A program made the translations under genes and the position numbers. This document shows positions 1-12,340 of a DNA stretch of 64,000 bases, piece by piece. The notes under the pieces are model-generated. The model had not been told where the DNA came from. It saw only the letters and a program-made list of their open reading frames with translations, and ran no database searches. The number at the start of each line of letters is the position of its first letter. Positions within the stretch are counted from its first letter, which is position 1. The stretch is from Gibbula magus (lineage: Eukaryota; Mollusca; Gastropoda; Trochida; Trochidae). Location: the NCBI GenBank assembly GCA_936450465.1, contig OW388300.1, forward strand, positions 17,807,266-17,871,265, given 5' to 3'.

Positions 1-91
1 AAAAACAATGTTCTAAATAAAACTAAAAGTTTCAACATATCAGTTAGAACATGTGTTGAGGTATGTCTGAAAAATAGTTATATCTCCCCTT

Positions 92-300
92 TAAAGGCCC
101 TACAGCAAGTAGTTTGCATATTATGTTTTCTTCTATTTGTCATTAATTAAAGTTTATACAATAAATTGTAACTTTAAAGGGTAGAACATCTCATTATAGT
201 TTATACAATGCATTGTTACTTTAAAGGATAGACTATCTCATTACACGACCGGATTAGCCATATCCATAGAAAATGCTTATCCATAGAAAATGGTTAACTT
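92..300. mobile_element. Decayed copy of the TTAA-type MITE
   Basis: It starts TTTAAAGGCCCTACAGC and continues through motifs resembling one half of the better preserved MITEs at 857, 16415 and 18007: an AGTTTATAC block, then ATCTCATTACACGA. The other terminus is not visible. It is shared with the duplicate at about 1830-2040, so it is older than the tandem duplication. Confidence 0.45.
151..244. repeat. Two 47 bp tandem units
   Basis: Two adjacent 47 bp units (151-197 and 198-244), each beginning AGTTTATACAAT and ending CTCATTA, with a few substitutions between them. The same pair is present in the second segmental copy near 1888-1981. It lies inside the decayed MITE and looks like a local slippage or duplication event. 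Confidence 0.8.
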
Positions 301-856
301 CATTTGATGAAAGCAACAATTTTGTGGATAGCTTCAGAGGGAGAGTAGATTTGTAAGTTTCATGTGATTTAGAGATTAACCATGCCATCATTGTACCATA
401 GTTAACTCTACTTTGTGTGTTCATGATGTTTATGACGTCGGGGATGTGTTCAATACATGATCTAAACTATATCTATGAAGGCAGTGACATTCAGACGCAT
501 TCATAATTTATCATCATATACTATAAAGAATATTGATGAGAAACATGTTTTGCAGTTTGACTATTAAAAAAATCCTAACTATCATGTGACAACATTTGGA
601 CATATTCAAAAGCCCCCTATGTCTTCATTAGAGGATGTCTATATGTCTTGGTCTTGGATAATTGGTAACCTATACATTGGTAAGGGAATGTCCAATAAAT
701 AAATATCGTATGCTAAATACAAACTCATCTGTGATGAAGTATGTACCGTTATTCTCAGTAGAGTATTTCACAATATTATTTTCTATAGGTAGCATAACTA
801 TATAAATGTGATTTTGAAATACATCTTTAAATTGTAAGATATCATATTACTTTTAA

Positions 857-1211
857 AGGCGCTGTAGCACGTTTCTTTCGCTCAAATAAGTCGATGAAAT
901 GTATTTGAAAAATAATGTCACCAATAGTAAAACACCCTTCTCTCTTCCGAAAGTCAAGTTACAAATGAGTGTACATGGTTCCGTAAAGCCACGGCTATCG
1001 TTTTTGTCATTCGAAATAATAAAATGTGTTCACAATAAAATGGCCGCCATGCAAAGTTTGCTTTATACGCAACACCGTTATTACCACTACGGATAATTGG
1101 TTTGTGTAATCAGATGTTTTACCCTCTAAAGTAAATATAAATGACATAAACTATCATTATAAATGGGAAATTTTAAAAAATAAAATTTGCAAAAAACGTG
1201 CTACAGCGCCT
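857..1211. mobile_element. 355 bp MITE, TTAA target site (subfamily GGCGCTG)
   Basis: The terminal inverted repeats are AGGCGCTGTAGCACG at the left and its exact complement at the right. TTAA flanks both ends (853-856 and 1212-1215). The paralogous site at 2592-2595 is empty and holds a single TTAA, which directly supports insertion with TTAA duplication. TTAA target sites are typical of piggyBac-like and Kolobok-like transposases; no transposase is encoded. The longest open frame inside (899-1096) is not credible as a gene. Related full copies lie at 16415-16770 and 18007-18361. Confidence 0.92.
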
Positions 1212-1772
1212 TTAAACCATTGGGGAAGTAAGCTATTGTACAGTCACTAATGCTGTTCTGGTTTGCTAACCATGGAAACATTCCTCTGATAAGTCTTAAC
1301 CAATCGATTGATATTTAGCCTATCATTTAACAGTGACTGAGATTTATCATGATGTTCGTTTAGTGGAACAACCAGCTGAACAATTACCTAAAGATAATAG
1401 CTTACAAAACTAAAAGTGACATAAGCTCAACGCAATATTGAAAATTGAACCATCCGAAACGAATGTTATGTGATTAACTTTGAGCCCCCCAATCAACTCA
1501 GGGGAAAACGAAGTTAAAAAATTGTGTATGTGGAACTTGCAGATGCATAGAATGTGGTTTATGCCTGGAAATAGTCCTTTATCGAGCACTTAAAAAAAGG
1601 AAGATGGATTCCTGATGTTTTGTTCATGGGTATAGTTTTAATATTTTCATTAGTATTTCATTTCTTTACATACAAACTGATTTTTTTTAAAATGATCCTT
1701 CAAGCAGAAATACTCAGGTAAACTCTCGGTTATGCTTTTCAATCATTGTTCAACATTTTTAGGAATTGCATG

Positions 1773-2954
1773 ACATATCAGTTAGAACATGTGTTGAGGT
1801 ATGTCTGAAAAATAGTTATATCTCCCCTTTAAAGGCCCTATAGGAATTTGTTTCCATATTATATTTTCTCCTATTTGCCATTAATTATAGTTTATACAAT
1901 ATATTGTTACTTTAAAGGGTAGAACATCTCATTATAGTTTATACAATGCATTGTTACTTTAAAGGATAAACTATCTCATTACACGACTTGATTAGCCGTA
2001 TCCATAGAAAATGCGTATCCATAGAAAATGGTTAACGTCATTTGATGAAGGCAACAACTTTGTGGAAAGCTTCAGGGGGAGCGGTAGATTTGTAAGTCCC
2101 ATGTGATTTAGAGATTTATCATGCCATCATTGTACCATATTTAACTCTACTTTGTGTGTTTATGATGTTTATGAAGTCGGGGATGTGTTCAATACGTGAT
2201 CTAAACTATATCTATGAAGGCAGTGATATTCAGACGTATTCATAATTTATCATCATATACTATAAAGAATATTGATGAGAAACTTGTTTTGCAGTTTGAC
2301 TATTAAACAAATCCTCACTATCATGTGACAACATTTGGACATATTCAAAAGCCCCCTATGTCTTCATTAGAGGATATCTATTTGTTTTGGTCTTGGATAA
2401 TTGGTAACCTATACATTGGTAAGGGAATGTCAAATAAATAAATATCGTATGCTGAATACAAACTCATCTGTGATGAAGTATGTACCGTTATTCTCAGTAG
2501 AGTATTTCACAGTATTATTTTCTATAGGTAGCATAAGTATATAAATGTGTTTTTGAAATACATCTTTAAATTGTAAGATATTATATTACTTTTAAACCAT
2601 TAGGGAAGTAAGCTATTGTACAGTCATTAATGCTGTTCTGGTTTCCATGGATACATTCCACTGACCAGTCTTAGCCCATCGATTGATATTTAGCTTATCC
2701 TACAACAGTGACTGAGATTGATCATGATGTTCGTTTAGTGGAACAACCAGCTGAACAATTACCTAAAGATAATAGCTTACAAAACTAAAAGTGACATAAG
2801 CTCAACGCAATATTGGAAATTGATTCATTACAACCATCCGAAACGAATGTTATACATGTGTTTAACCTTGAGCCCTCGAATCAAATCAGGGGGTGGGGGG
2901 GGGGAGTTTTAAAATTGTGTATGTGGAACTTGCAGATGCATAGAATGTGGTTTG
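1773..2954. repeat. Tandem segmental duplication, copy 2
   Basis: Counterpart of 35-1561, without the MITE (empty site TTAA at 2592-2595). It includes a G-rich run near 2889-2904 that copy 1 lacks. No gene is seen. Homology stops just after a shared GCATAGAATGTGGTTT. Confidence 0.9.
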
Positions 2955-3203
2955 TCAATTTGCCTTTACTGGATCCCCAATGTTTTCTCGAGAAAATAAT
3001 CAAACAAAGCTCAAGAGGTTTACTCCTGTGAACATGAAAACAAGCATATTAAATTCTCTAAAGTCTGTCTTAGCATCTCTGTGAACGGAGACGTGTCCTT
3101 AGCATGCAATGAACTTGTGTGTTTTTCAATATGTTTGGTGTATTCCGAATTCAGTCACAACCTTCTTCTGAATTAAGTTTTTCTAACCTCCAATTGATAC
3201 ATA

Positions 3204-3464
3204 TTGCTGCGTGATTAGCGCCGGCATCGTGCCAACACTTTCAAATATGTCTATTAGCGTTACATTTAGCTTGTGATATTACTTTAAGAGTCATCCTTCA
3301 CAAATCTTACGAATATAAATGTTGACATGGTCAGTTCTCTATTTTTGGCGAACATGGGTTTTAATTAATTTTATGTTTTGGCTAATATAGACTTCCCTTG
3401 AAAGTAACATTACCATTTAGACTCTTGAAGTGATATTGAGATACATGCTCGTTCTGATTTAAAG
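3204..3464. repeat. 261 bp direct repeat flanking the LINE (3' side)
   Basis: Nearly identical to 6851-7111: four mismatches, all within the first roughly 50 bp. The LINE lies exactly between the two copies. Related single-copy sequence in the older duplicate block (around 17.0-17.3 kb) suggests one copy was ancestral. It therefore behaves as an exceptionally long target-site duplication, or as a tandem duplication formed at insertion. Confidence 0.9.
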
Positions 3465-6400
3465 TGAGTGAGTGAGTGAGTTATTGTTTAACGCCGCTTC
3501 GGCAGTATTGCAGCCATTAGCGGCGAGATATTTAATTTATTAGCCTAATTTAAAAAAGAAAACTGCAATTGAAAAACAGAACACGACACGAAGGCCGTAA
3601 AAACATCAGCGTATTATCACAAGTTGAATAAAAGCTGATAGTGAAAAGTTAAAATTTACAATTTGTCAATAAGGTGTATAGCCTTCACAAAATCTAAAAC
3701 ACGATGCTCACCAAAATGAGTAAAAACTTGATTGATTGCAATAGAAGGATAAAAAGTTTCCCTGATATGTGCAGTGTCCCAACACTCACATAGAATGTGT
3801 TTGATTGTGAGAGGACACTGACAGGGTATACATACCGGAGGATCTTCCCCCTTTAAAAGATATGAGTGAGTAAGATGAGAGTGTCCAATACGACATCGTC
3901 GTAGGACACACGCTTCCTGCCGGGTAAAAGAGGATAGAGATTTGTAACCTAAATGAGGTTGAATAGTGTGAAGTTTGTTATGGTGTTGTTGGTCCCATTG
4001 GGACTTCCAACGTTGTTTAATGTAAGATTTAATAGCAGGTTTGGAATCCGTATATGGAACTTTGGTAGGAGAAATATGTTTGAGGTTTAATGCTGATTTA
4101 GCAGCTGAGTCAGCTTTGTTATTACCTCTTATACCCATATGGCTAGGAAGCCAGCAGAAGACGATGTCGCATTGGAGACAAGAATTATGAAGTAATAAAA
4201 TATCCCTGATAATTGGGTGATCACTCTTACAGTTTTTAATTGCTTGTAGGCAAGAAAGTGAATCTGAAAAGATGATGTAATTATTTGGAGTTGAATTTTT
4301 GATGTGATGGACGGCCTTAAGAATGGCCTTAGCTTCGGCAGTAAAGATGCTGCTGCCATCATGCAGCCTTGAAGCATATGTTGTTGAAGGTGTCACAGTT
4401 GCCGCTGCAACTGTGAGTCCATCCTTAGAACCGTCAGTGTAAATTGGTTTATAATCTGCGAAAAAATCACGTAGTTCAAAAAATGCCTGTTGAAATACTA
4501 ATTGGTCTGTATTTGCTTTTTTATGAGTAGATAAAGAGAGGTTGACACGGGGCCTGACCACCTGCCATGGCGGAGTGGCAAGCAAACCGTGCTCTGCTAT
4601 TGTTGAGAGGTCGATATCAGAATCTTCAACATGTTGTTGAAGTCTGATACCAAGTGGTGGAATTGCTTTGGGTTTTGAGTTATACAACTGCTGGTATTCA
4701 GGATTGAATACGCAGTTGTATGCAGGATTTGAAGGGTTTGATTTTAATTTGGTTATATATTGAAGTGCTAGCTTGATGCGCCGATCTTCAAGAGATGGTT
4801 CATCAGCTTCAACGTAAAGGCTTTCAACAGGTGAAGTTCTGAAGGCCCCAAGACAAAGTCTGAGACCCTGGTGGTGGATTGTATTTAGCATTTTGATATA
4901 TGAGGGGCGGGCAGATCCATATATTATGGATCCATAATCCAGTTTAGAGCGGATGAGTGATCGATAGAGATGAAGAAGAGTTTCTTCATCTCCACCCCAT
5001 TTATTATTTGAAACGACCTTTAAAAGGTCTAATGCCTTTAAGCATTTAGCTTTTAGGTTTTTAATATGAGGGATAAATGATAATTTGCTGTCAAAAGTAA
5101 GACCAAGAAACTTGGCCTCAGGAGCGACTTTAATTGGAATTTTATCCAGAAAAAGTTCTGGATCTTTGTGCATTTTGCGCATATTGCAAAAATGCACACA
5201 AGATGTTTTAGCTTTGGAAAATTTGAAGCCGTTTTCCAACGACCATTTGTGTATTTATTGAGGCAGAGCTGTAATTGGCGTTCAATTGATGGCATATTTT
5301 TGCCTCTGCAGGAAACTCCAAAATCGTCCACAAAAAGTGAACCATCTGTATGGTCATTTAAAACTTTAGCTAAACTGTTGATTTTGATGCTAAATAATGT
5401 GACCGATAAAATGCTACCTTGTGGGACACCCATTTCTTGATCAAAGAAATCAGAAAGGGTGGAGCCCACGCGCACTTTAAATTGGCGATCATGTAAAAAA
5501 TTGGAAATAAAATGAGGCATACGACCTCGCAAGCCAAATTCAAATAAATCTTTTAGGATGCCATGCTTCCATGTAGTGTCGTAAGCTTTTTCTAAGTCGA
5601 AAAAGATAGACACAGCATGTTGTTTGTTAATAAATGCATCACGAATAAATGATTCTAAACGAACAAGATGATCAGTGGTACTACGTTGTTTGCGGAAACC
5701 ACATTGAATATCAGTTAGTAATTTATTAGTTTCCAAGTACCAAACTAGACGATCATTGATCATCCGTTCCATAGTTTTACATACACAACTTGTTAAGGCT
5801 ATAGGACGGTAGTTGGAAGGGTCTGTATGATCCTTCCCAGGTTTTGGGATTGGCACAATAGTAGCATTGTGCCAACAAGATGGAAATTTACCTGTTTCCC
5901 ATATATGATTAAATACCTGAAGTAGAACCTCAAGGCAAGGTTCCGGTAAATGTTTTAAAAGCTGATAATGGATTTCATCAGGGCCAGTTGCTGTATCATG
6001 AGCTTTAGAAAGTGCAGTTTTCAGCTCTGACAAGGAGAAGTGTTCATTATAATCTTCTCCATTGTCAGATTTGAAATTAAGTGGTCGTTTTTCCTGTACC
6101 TTTTGGTACTTTTGGAAAGCAGGGACATAATTTGCAGATGAAGAATTTTTAGAGATTGTTTCAGCCAACTTATTGGCAATGTCAGATTTTGATGTGAGAA
6201 GGTCATCATTGACCTTAAGATGTTTTATTGTAGATTTGGAACCTTTACCTTTAATTCTACTAATCATATTCCAGACTTTGCAGATAGGTGTTCTGGAATT
6301 GATCTTAGAGACATAGCCTCTCCAAGATTCGCGTTTTTGTTGGTTGACTGTGCATCGAGCTTTAGATCGTGCCTTGCGACAGTTATCTAAGTTAATTGTT

Positions 6401-6850
6401 GTAGGTCGTTTACTGAGCTTGCGTTCAGCTTTTTTACGTGCCTTAATGGCAGTATCGCAGGTTTCATTAAACCATGGCTTGTTAATTCGTGGATTTGCCG
6501 AGGTTTTAGGAATAGTTTCAGTTGCTATATCAATGAGACCTTTAGAAAAGGCCTCAACAGGATCAGTTGCATTGATTATTTCATCATATATAATATGTTC
6601 ACGGCAGAGGGTAAAAAATGTACCCCAATCAGCCTTGGAAAATTTCCAACGAGGATTGTGCTCCTCGGGAATAGGTGATGAGAGTTCTAATACAATGGGG
6701 AAGTGGTCGCTCCCACATGTATCCTCATGGACTGACCATGAAAAGTCATGTAAAAGGGATGCATCAGTTACTGATAAATCTATAGCTGTATATGATCCTG
6801 TAGCAGGATGTAGATATGTGTTTGAACCATCATTGAATAGACATAAATCG
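3465..6850 (-). mobile_element. Non-LTR retrotransposon, I-group (Nimb-like), 5' truncated
   Basis: The element is read on the minus strand. It begins inside the endonuclease domain at about 6850 and ends at 3465 in a short tetranucleotide tail (CTCA repeats, seen as GTGAGTGAGTGAGTGAG on the plus strand) just after a TTTAACGCCGC motif. It is not poly(A)-tailed. The ORF2 order is endonuclease, reverse transcriptase, RNase H, then a Cys/His-rich C-terminus, which is the arrangement of I-superfamily LINEs. The TTTAACGCCGC plus short tandem tail is also found at 21175-21330. The element is flanked by 261 bp direct repeats. Assignment to Nimb is from recalled family features and was not searched. 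Confidence 0.88.
3656..6850 (-). pseudogene. LINE ORF2: endonuclease (partial), reverse transcriptase, RNase H
   Basis: About 1,060 codons remain. From the 5' end they are: the end of an apurinic-type endonuclease with a TCGSDHFPI motif (near 6700), a linker, then an RT with motif A FDLEKAYD, motif B GVPQGS and motif C FVDDF in place of the commoner YADD. A single frameshift near 5235 moves the frame. The second frame (5239-3656) carries the RT thumb, an RNase H domain with YTDGS, TAEAKA, FSDS and a downstream ADSAAK acidic position (all four catalytic acids present), and a terminal CxxCxC...H...C zinc-like cluster. The 5' part of the endonuclease and any ORF1 are missing. Apart from one frameshift the frame is clean, so the insertion is young compared with the other remnants here. 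Confidence 0.9.
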
Positions 6851-7111
6851 TTGCTGCGTGATTAGCATCGGCATCGTGCCAACACTTTCAAATATGTCTA
6901 TGAGGGTTACATTTAGCTTGTGATATTACTTTAAGAGTCATCCTTCACAAATCTTACGAATATAAATGTTGACATGGTCAGTTCTCTATTTTTGGCGAAC
7001 ATGGGTTTTAATTAATTTTATGTTTTGGCTAATATAGACTTCCCTTGAAAGTAACATTACCATTTAGACTCTTGAAGTGATATTGAGATACATGCTCGTT
7101 CTGATTTAAAG
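6851..7111. repeat. 261 bp direct repeat flanking the LINE (5' side)
   Basis: Second copy of 3204-3464. It abuts the truncated 5' end of the LINE. The last 210 bp or so are identical to the other copy by eye. Confidence 0.9.
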
Positions 7112-7559
7112 CTCTGTAAGCTACTTAGTTGTTCACAATTCATCACATTTGTCAATTGTGTGAATATATTTTTTATCAATTATAACAATGTTGTTGACAG
7201 CATGATTGTTTGCCTTCATTAAAAGTGAATTTGTAGCAAACCTCTGTACCAATAGCAACCTTATTATGTCTAAGTTTGAAATTATGTACATAGCGACTGG
7301 TGTTAAATGGAAATAAAAGTGCATACAGATATACGTCCATTAAACAATATTCCAAATGAAATTGATGGCTAATATTATATAAGTAGAGGTGAGGATATGA
7401 AGAGGAATACTTGATTGAGTGAGGAATACGTGAATGTCTGTTTCATATTTTATTGTTATTCATAAATCATCATAGAAATGTAATAATCATTGAAAATATA
7501 ATCGCAGGCGACGATAAACGGATTCAGCGCCTAAATGATTCAATTAATTGAAATAGAAT
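7112..7559. other. Intergenic, no feature seen
   Basis: AT-rich single-copy-looking sequence. Only short, low-quality open frames occur; no splice-flanked exon, RNA gene or recognisable repeat end was seen. Confidence 0.5.
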
Positions 7560-8730
7560 CAATTAATACATGTTTCCCATGTTATTGCGCATCTTTCAAA
7601 ACAAGTTGCAAGTCTCTAGCACATCTTTAGGATTATTGATACCTAATTTGTAAAGAAAATCAATATGGCGCCTTAACCACATGATCTACGAACTCGCTAT
7701 GATTTACTTTATTTCTCGCATGGTTATTGCGCATATTTCAAAAAAAAAGTTTCCAGTCTCTATCAGCATTTTGAGTTTTTTTCCAATGTTAAAATGGAGA
7801 TTTAGATTCGAACTGGACGTTGAATGATTGGTCCGATGAGGCCCAAGAGTTACAAACCTTGACTTCATACTGAGGGCTATCGGTACCGATAGTTTCAGAA
7901 TGCTAAGTCTCGTAGTTTTGGCTAAATCCGAGTGCATACAAGTAATAGAACAAAGGAAATGCGACTTTTACACAGTCTATGGGCGTGACCTGACATCATT
8001 TGTCTCTGTTGTTCAAAGTATGTGAATAGTTTCGCGTTCATAGCGACGAAACCGTAAATCTAACGTTATTGTAATGATTGACTTTTTTGTTTGTCTATCA
8101 TATAAAATAATCTGCAAGTCTCTAAGTGCATTTTGAAAATTCCCCCCATGTTAAAATTGTCAGGTTATCATCTGCAATGTTGTACCCGTTCTTACAACCG
8201 GAAATTTGTTGATTCATAAAGGCCATAGTCCTGCCTTACCTGAAAACATCTTGAAATTCGGGGGTTAGCTTTTGAGTAATCTCTCCTTGCAATATGCTTT
8301 TTTCGAAAATTGCTTCACTTTAAATGATCAATGTGAAAAAAAGTATTAGTAGTGCGCTTAAGTATCGTTTAATAACTAATGCTTCCGCTGCACAAATATG
8401 CAAATTTGATCTCTTAGCTGCAATGTATCTTCAAAGGAGAAGATTGTCAAAGGTGCGTTGGGTCGGAAAATTGTAAATGTGTCTATAATCACAATGGCGG
8501 CTTAACCACGTGACCTACGAATTCGCTGTGATTCTTTTTTTTCTCATGTTATTTATACTCATCTTTTAGAAAAGTGTCTCTAAGTACATTTTGAAAATTG
8601 TTCCTATGTTAAAACTCGAAATTTAGAGTCGATCTGGACCTTTCATGACTGGGCCCAATGGTCCCAAAACCTTATTTTCGCGACTTAATAGTAAAGGCTT
8701 TCAGCATGTAAATTATGGTTGCATTTGCTT
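7560..8730. repeat. Degenerate tandem repeats, about 0.45 kb unit
   Basis: Three diverged units share an ordered set of phrases: a 'CTTAACCACATGATCTACGAA'-like stretch, then 'CTCGCTATGATT', 'AAGTCTCTAAG', 'TTTTGAAAATT', 'CCATGTTAAAA' and a 'GGACGTT...CATGA' block. Clear matches are at 7560-7860, 8090-8165 and 8490-8690. No coding potential is seen. This is an old local duplication array, not a fresh satellite. Confidence 0.6.
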
Positions 8731-10858
8731 CAGCCGTTTTTGCTGAAAGTTGCTATTTAAATCGGTGAAATAATAATAAAAAAACACGCCAAAAACAATA
8801 AGGATTCAGCCAAATGGCTGACTCCTTAATTAAAATAATCAAAGACAAGGACAAATGTGTTTTTGGTAGAAAACCTCATTAGTGTATCAATATTATTATG
8901 GTTCCACTCTTCCTTAATATTCCCAGACAGACGTCGACCTTGACATGGAACGCGCCCTCCAAAACAGCACTGATATTACATTATCAAATGTTTATGAAAC
9001 GTACATTAGGTATAAACATAGAACATTATCATCAAGCTGCAAGATGTTTACTTCTCTCAGTTTTTAAAAACAGAGATTGATCATAGTCTTAGATGTATTT
9101 TATACAGATATCATTTCCTCACTCCTTCCTGTGGAAAGGATGTAAACATACACTGCTGCATGTTTGTCAACATGATTTCTACTCCTGTGATAGTTTGCTG
9201 AAATATCCATGCACAATACGTTTAAAAGGTTTGTATCAATGTCACTTAACGATCTAAACACAATTGATCAGATCTACACGTGAACACTAACGGATGTTAC
9301 AAGTGCTTCCTTAAAATGTCTTCAGATCTAAAAAAAAGAATGGTCATGAAATTCACAGAATAGTCGAGATCCCATGTCTTTAATCACATACTCTAATTAG
9401 TATGAATGATCCTTATGGAAAATCACAGTGGGATATGTGTATAGTATCAGAATGTTTCGCCCTTGATGACTGATGTTGCATGCATACATACATTACGAAA
9501 AACACTATTGAAAGTTACCATTGTGACTAACCACTAGAAAATCATTCCCAATGTTTACACTGCTGATGCAAAGAATGTTGTGCTTATTGAAATTGCAATA
9601 AACACTTCTATCAAGTGTTCCCATCTATCCGAGGCGTCTGTGTGCTTGATCTTTATTACCAGATATATGAGATAATGCATCAACACAGCGGGAGAAACAG
9701 GCATTTGTAGAAGTGAAGCGGCAGAGGTGTCTTGTGTGGGTTTTTTTTCGAGGAAATTACATAATATGTGAACTGATGTGTGTAAAATTGTAGCAAAACC
9801 TACAAAATAGATGAATGAACATTTAATGAGGAAGGAGTGTCTCTATTGATGAAGTGGATATGAATGAATGAAAATATATTTTAACACGTGGATAATTATG
9901 TTTTTTATTTTTTGTAGGCGACGTAGTGATAGATTCTAATGACATTGTCAAGCATGTGAGAATGCTTGTTCTACTTCAACTCAACCAATTGGTCAATTTG
10001 CGTGAGTCCAGAATTTCAGTATACAGCTGTTGCAAAGTACTAAACTGTACGTTTTCATTGGTACAATGTATGACAATGAATAATATGTAACTCCCTAAAT
10101 AAATAAAACAGATGCACATATCTAGACATGATGAACTTTTTAATTAGCCACATCTTTCCGTCCTGATTCAATAAATTCTATGTCAAAGAGTTAAATATGA
10201 AAATTTATCATATACAAGTTGTGATGTAATTATAAATGCAAGATATAACATTTGTCATAATAATTGATATTGCTTATATATAATAATGTTTAATTTTACC
10301 AGTTACAAGTGTCGCCTTTTATGTGCTTTTACTTCATAATGTATCCCTACTTTATTCTAATGTTAATCTCATTAATGAAAGCAGTGCCATTATGTGTATA
10401 GTTAAATTTGGGTTAAAATAATTATGTCATTATTGTGTTTCTAAATAACGGCTTATTTCTGTTTGAAATAAGAAGCTATTGGTTTCCAACCAAGTTGAAT
10501 ATAGTTCGTTTCTCTCTGCAAATAACATTGCGTATATTTGTAAGTAATTTGTTGATTAAGATAGAAATTAATCGAGTGCGTTTTGGAAATAATCTTAGAA
10601 AACCAATTGTGCTCTGAGGAAAACTGTTATCTATGTCCATATAAACATACAGGACAGAAAATGAACATGCCTTTATCATATGAGAAAGTGATTATGTGAC
10701 GTAAAGTCGAAGTAATATAATATTGTTGATTAACTCGTTAAGACATTTCCCATATAAAAAACAAAAGATAACAAAACTGATACTTTCATTGCAGGAAATT
10801 AACTGTCATTTATACATTGCCATAAAATTAAAATGTGTTTCATTTCATAAATAGAGAG
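8731..10858. other. Intergenic; member of the 9 kb / 18 kb duplication
   Basis: 8820-9080 matches 17640-17860, and 9570-9740 matches 18565-18750, in the same order and orientation. The best-preserved stretch is near 8975-9055 (an ATCAAATGTTTATGAAACG phrase). The reading frames present are not conserved between the copies, so the shared sequence looks non-coding. The rest is AT-rich and featureless. Confidence 0.6.
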
Positions 10859-10995
10859 TACTAAACAACGTTCTGTTTAATAATATATTAACGAAACGAG
10901 TGAGTGGTTTGTATTTAACGAGCGAAAGCGAGTTAAATACAAATGCGTTCTCACGAGTTTCATAAATATGTTATTAAACGGAAACGAGTTTAGTA
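10859..10995. repeat. Hairpin (palindromic) repeat, copy P1
   Basis: An imperfect inverted repeat. The outer ends are TACTAAAC and GTTTAGTA, the inner arms are GTATTTAACGAGCG and CGAGTTAAATAC, with a minimal loop. Related palindromes occur at 49030-49170 and, less complete, at 15425-15530, in the opposite orientation relative to P1. In those two copies the hairpin is preceded by a module with paired TGACGTCA sites. Confidence 0.75.
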
Positions 10996-11102
10996 TTTTA
11001 TTTATTACTCACTGATTTAAATGCCACTTAATTCCACAAACTCATCGAAACATTGGACACACTCAATTGCGACCGCGGCGCTGAAATTTTGTCGTCATAA
11101 TT

Positions 11103-11470
11103 AGAATAATAATAATAATATGCATATTTATATATGTGCGCCCAATCCACCTCGACAGACATGCTCAAGGCGCTACAAAAGTAAAACACTATGTACATAT
11201 GTACAGAAATCCTGATTGTGGATATTAGGGGAAATATTGTTGGAAGAGATAGGTTTTCAGTTTGGACTTGAAAGATTCAAAGCAATCACTAGTTTTCAGA
11301 TCGAAAGGGAGAGAGTTCCAGAGAGTCGGGGCTGCATTAGAGAAGGAACGCTGTCCAAATGATTTTAGTCTGCAAGTTGGCACAGTGAGGAGATCTTTGC
11401 TACTAGAACGTAGATTGCGAGAGTTTGAGTAGGATGATAACATGTCTGACAGTAACTATTTTTGCCATTA
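11103..11470 (-). mobile_element. CR1/L2-like LINE, 3' end only
   Basis: On the minus strand, 72 codons (11443-11225) encode the C-terminal RT tail motif seen in many CR1/L2 elements: NLRSSS...LLTVP, then FGQRSFSNAAPTLWNSLP and FKSKLKTYLF, followed by a stop. Downstream comes a TGTAGCGCCTTGAGC sequence and an (ATT)n tail at about 11103-11117. Everything upstream is missing. It seems to have landed in the TGACGTCA module that accompanies hairpin P1, since a GTGATGTCATAATGGC-like fragment lies on its far side. Clade assignment is from recalled motifs. Confidence 0.8.
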
Positions 11471-12013
11471 TGACATCACATCAATCGAAAGCACACAATG
11501 TTATTACATTAAGTGTAACAACATGGTAGATTTATTAAACCGTGATATTTTCAACGAGTGAATAATAATTAGGCTTAACGTTTACAAAAGTTTATAAATT
11601 GTGTAATTGGTAAACCTATCCTGCATGAGGTGGTGAATTGAGAGTGTGGACTAGGACTGCTGCTTGCACTTGGTTAGTCACACTTATCCCGGTGGTATCA
11701 TGCAGTGATGCAGTGATGCTGTTAGATTACCTCAGGTTTGGTTAACTTGTTGCAATATATACAATTTGTATTGATAATTCCATTCATGCTTTTCTATTAT
11801 GAACAATACGTCTCAGCCCTCTTAAATATCACATTATTGGTGTTTTGTTACAATAAAACAAATAAAATAAATCTTTTATTATCAATAAAAATGTTAACCT
11901 TTTATCTTAACGAGAAGTGTATACGCCAAAACTTCATTATTGTTCTTCGAAACCTCAATAACCTCATTGGCTAAATACCAATTATATTACCATCATCTAT
12001 TCCTAAAAAAGTA
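11471..12013. other. Intergenic, AT-rich
   Basis: The first about 120 bp appear to be the outer part of the hairpin-associated module, split off by the CR1-like insertion. The rest has only spurious AT-rich open frames. Confidence 0.45.
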
Positions 12014-12340
12014 ACACTAACGACAACAGACATTCTTTCAAGTCGGTTTTACTATAGATAATTGATGTAATCATAGTTTTGCCACTCCACAATGCTGTAC
12101 TTTATTCTGCTTCCTTGGACTCGTACCTGTAATCATGAAAATCTCACAACATAATGTATATGTCTTAATACACTAATGAGCGTTTTATCTGAAGTAGACA
12201 ATAATCTCACATCTCAGTTGTGGAACTATTATGGTTAATATCACGGGGGTCTAGTCATATGGAAATGTGTATTATTATTGAGAACTAAGTTTTCTTTGTT
12301 CTTGAACAGAACAATGTGACTGAATCGCTTTCATACATAA
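12014..12340. repeat. Local duplication, copy 1 (paired with 13526-13860)
   Basis: It starts ACAACAGACATTCTTTCAAG, followed by a long near-identical match to 13526-13860 (about 90% by eye). Shared landmarks are CTCGTACCTGTAATCATGAAA, GAGCGTTTTATCTGAAGTA and GTGGAACTATTATGG. No open frame is conserved between the copies. Confidence 0.85.

Larger units (their letters stand above)
35..1561. repeat. Tandem segmental duplication, copy 1
   Basis: This block matches 1773-2954 almost base for base (by eye about 95% outside insertions), with 211 bp between the copies. It holds no credible gene. The main difference is a 355 bp MITE at 857-1211, present here and absent from copy 2. A more diverged third copy lies around 15.8-16.8 kb, so the tandem duplication postdates an older, larger block duplication. 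Confidence 0.9.

Noticed and set aside
5168..5440. 90-codon plus-strand frame within the LINE
   Set aside because: Antisense to the RT domain, with no motif of its own.
6344..6865. 173-codon plus-strand frame opposite the LINE
   Set aside because: It lies antisense to the LINE endonuclease/linker coding region, which gives a clear family match on the minus strand; it is a shadow.
7133..8760. Possible small genes between the LINE and 8.8 kb
   Set aside because: The frames fall in degenerate tandem repeats and are not shared by the repeat units.
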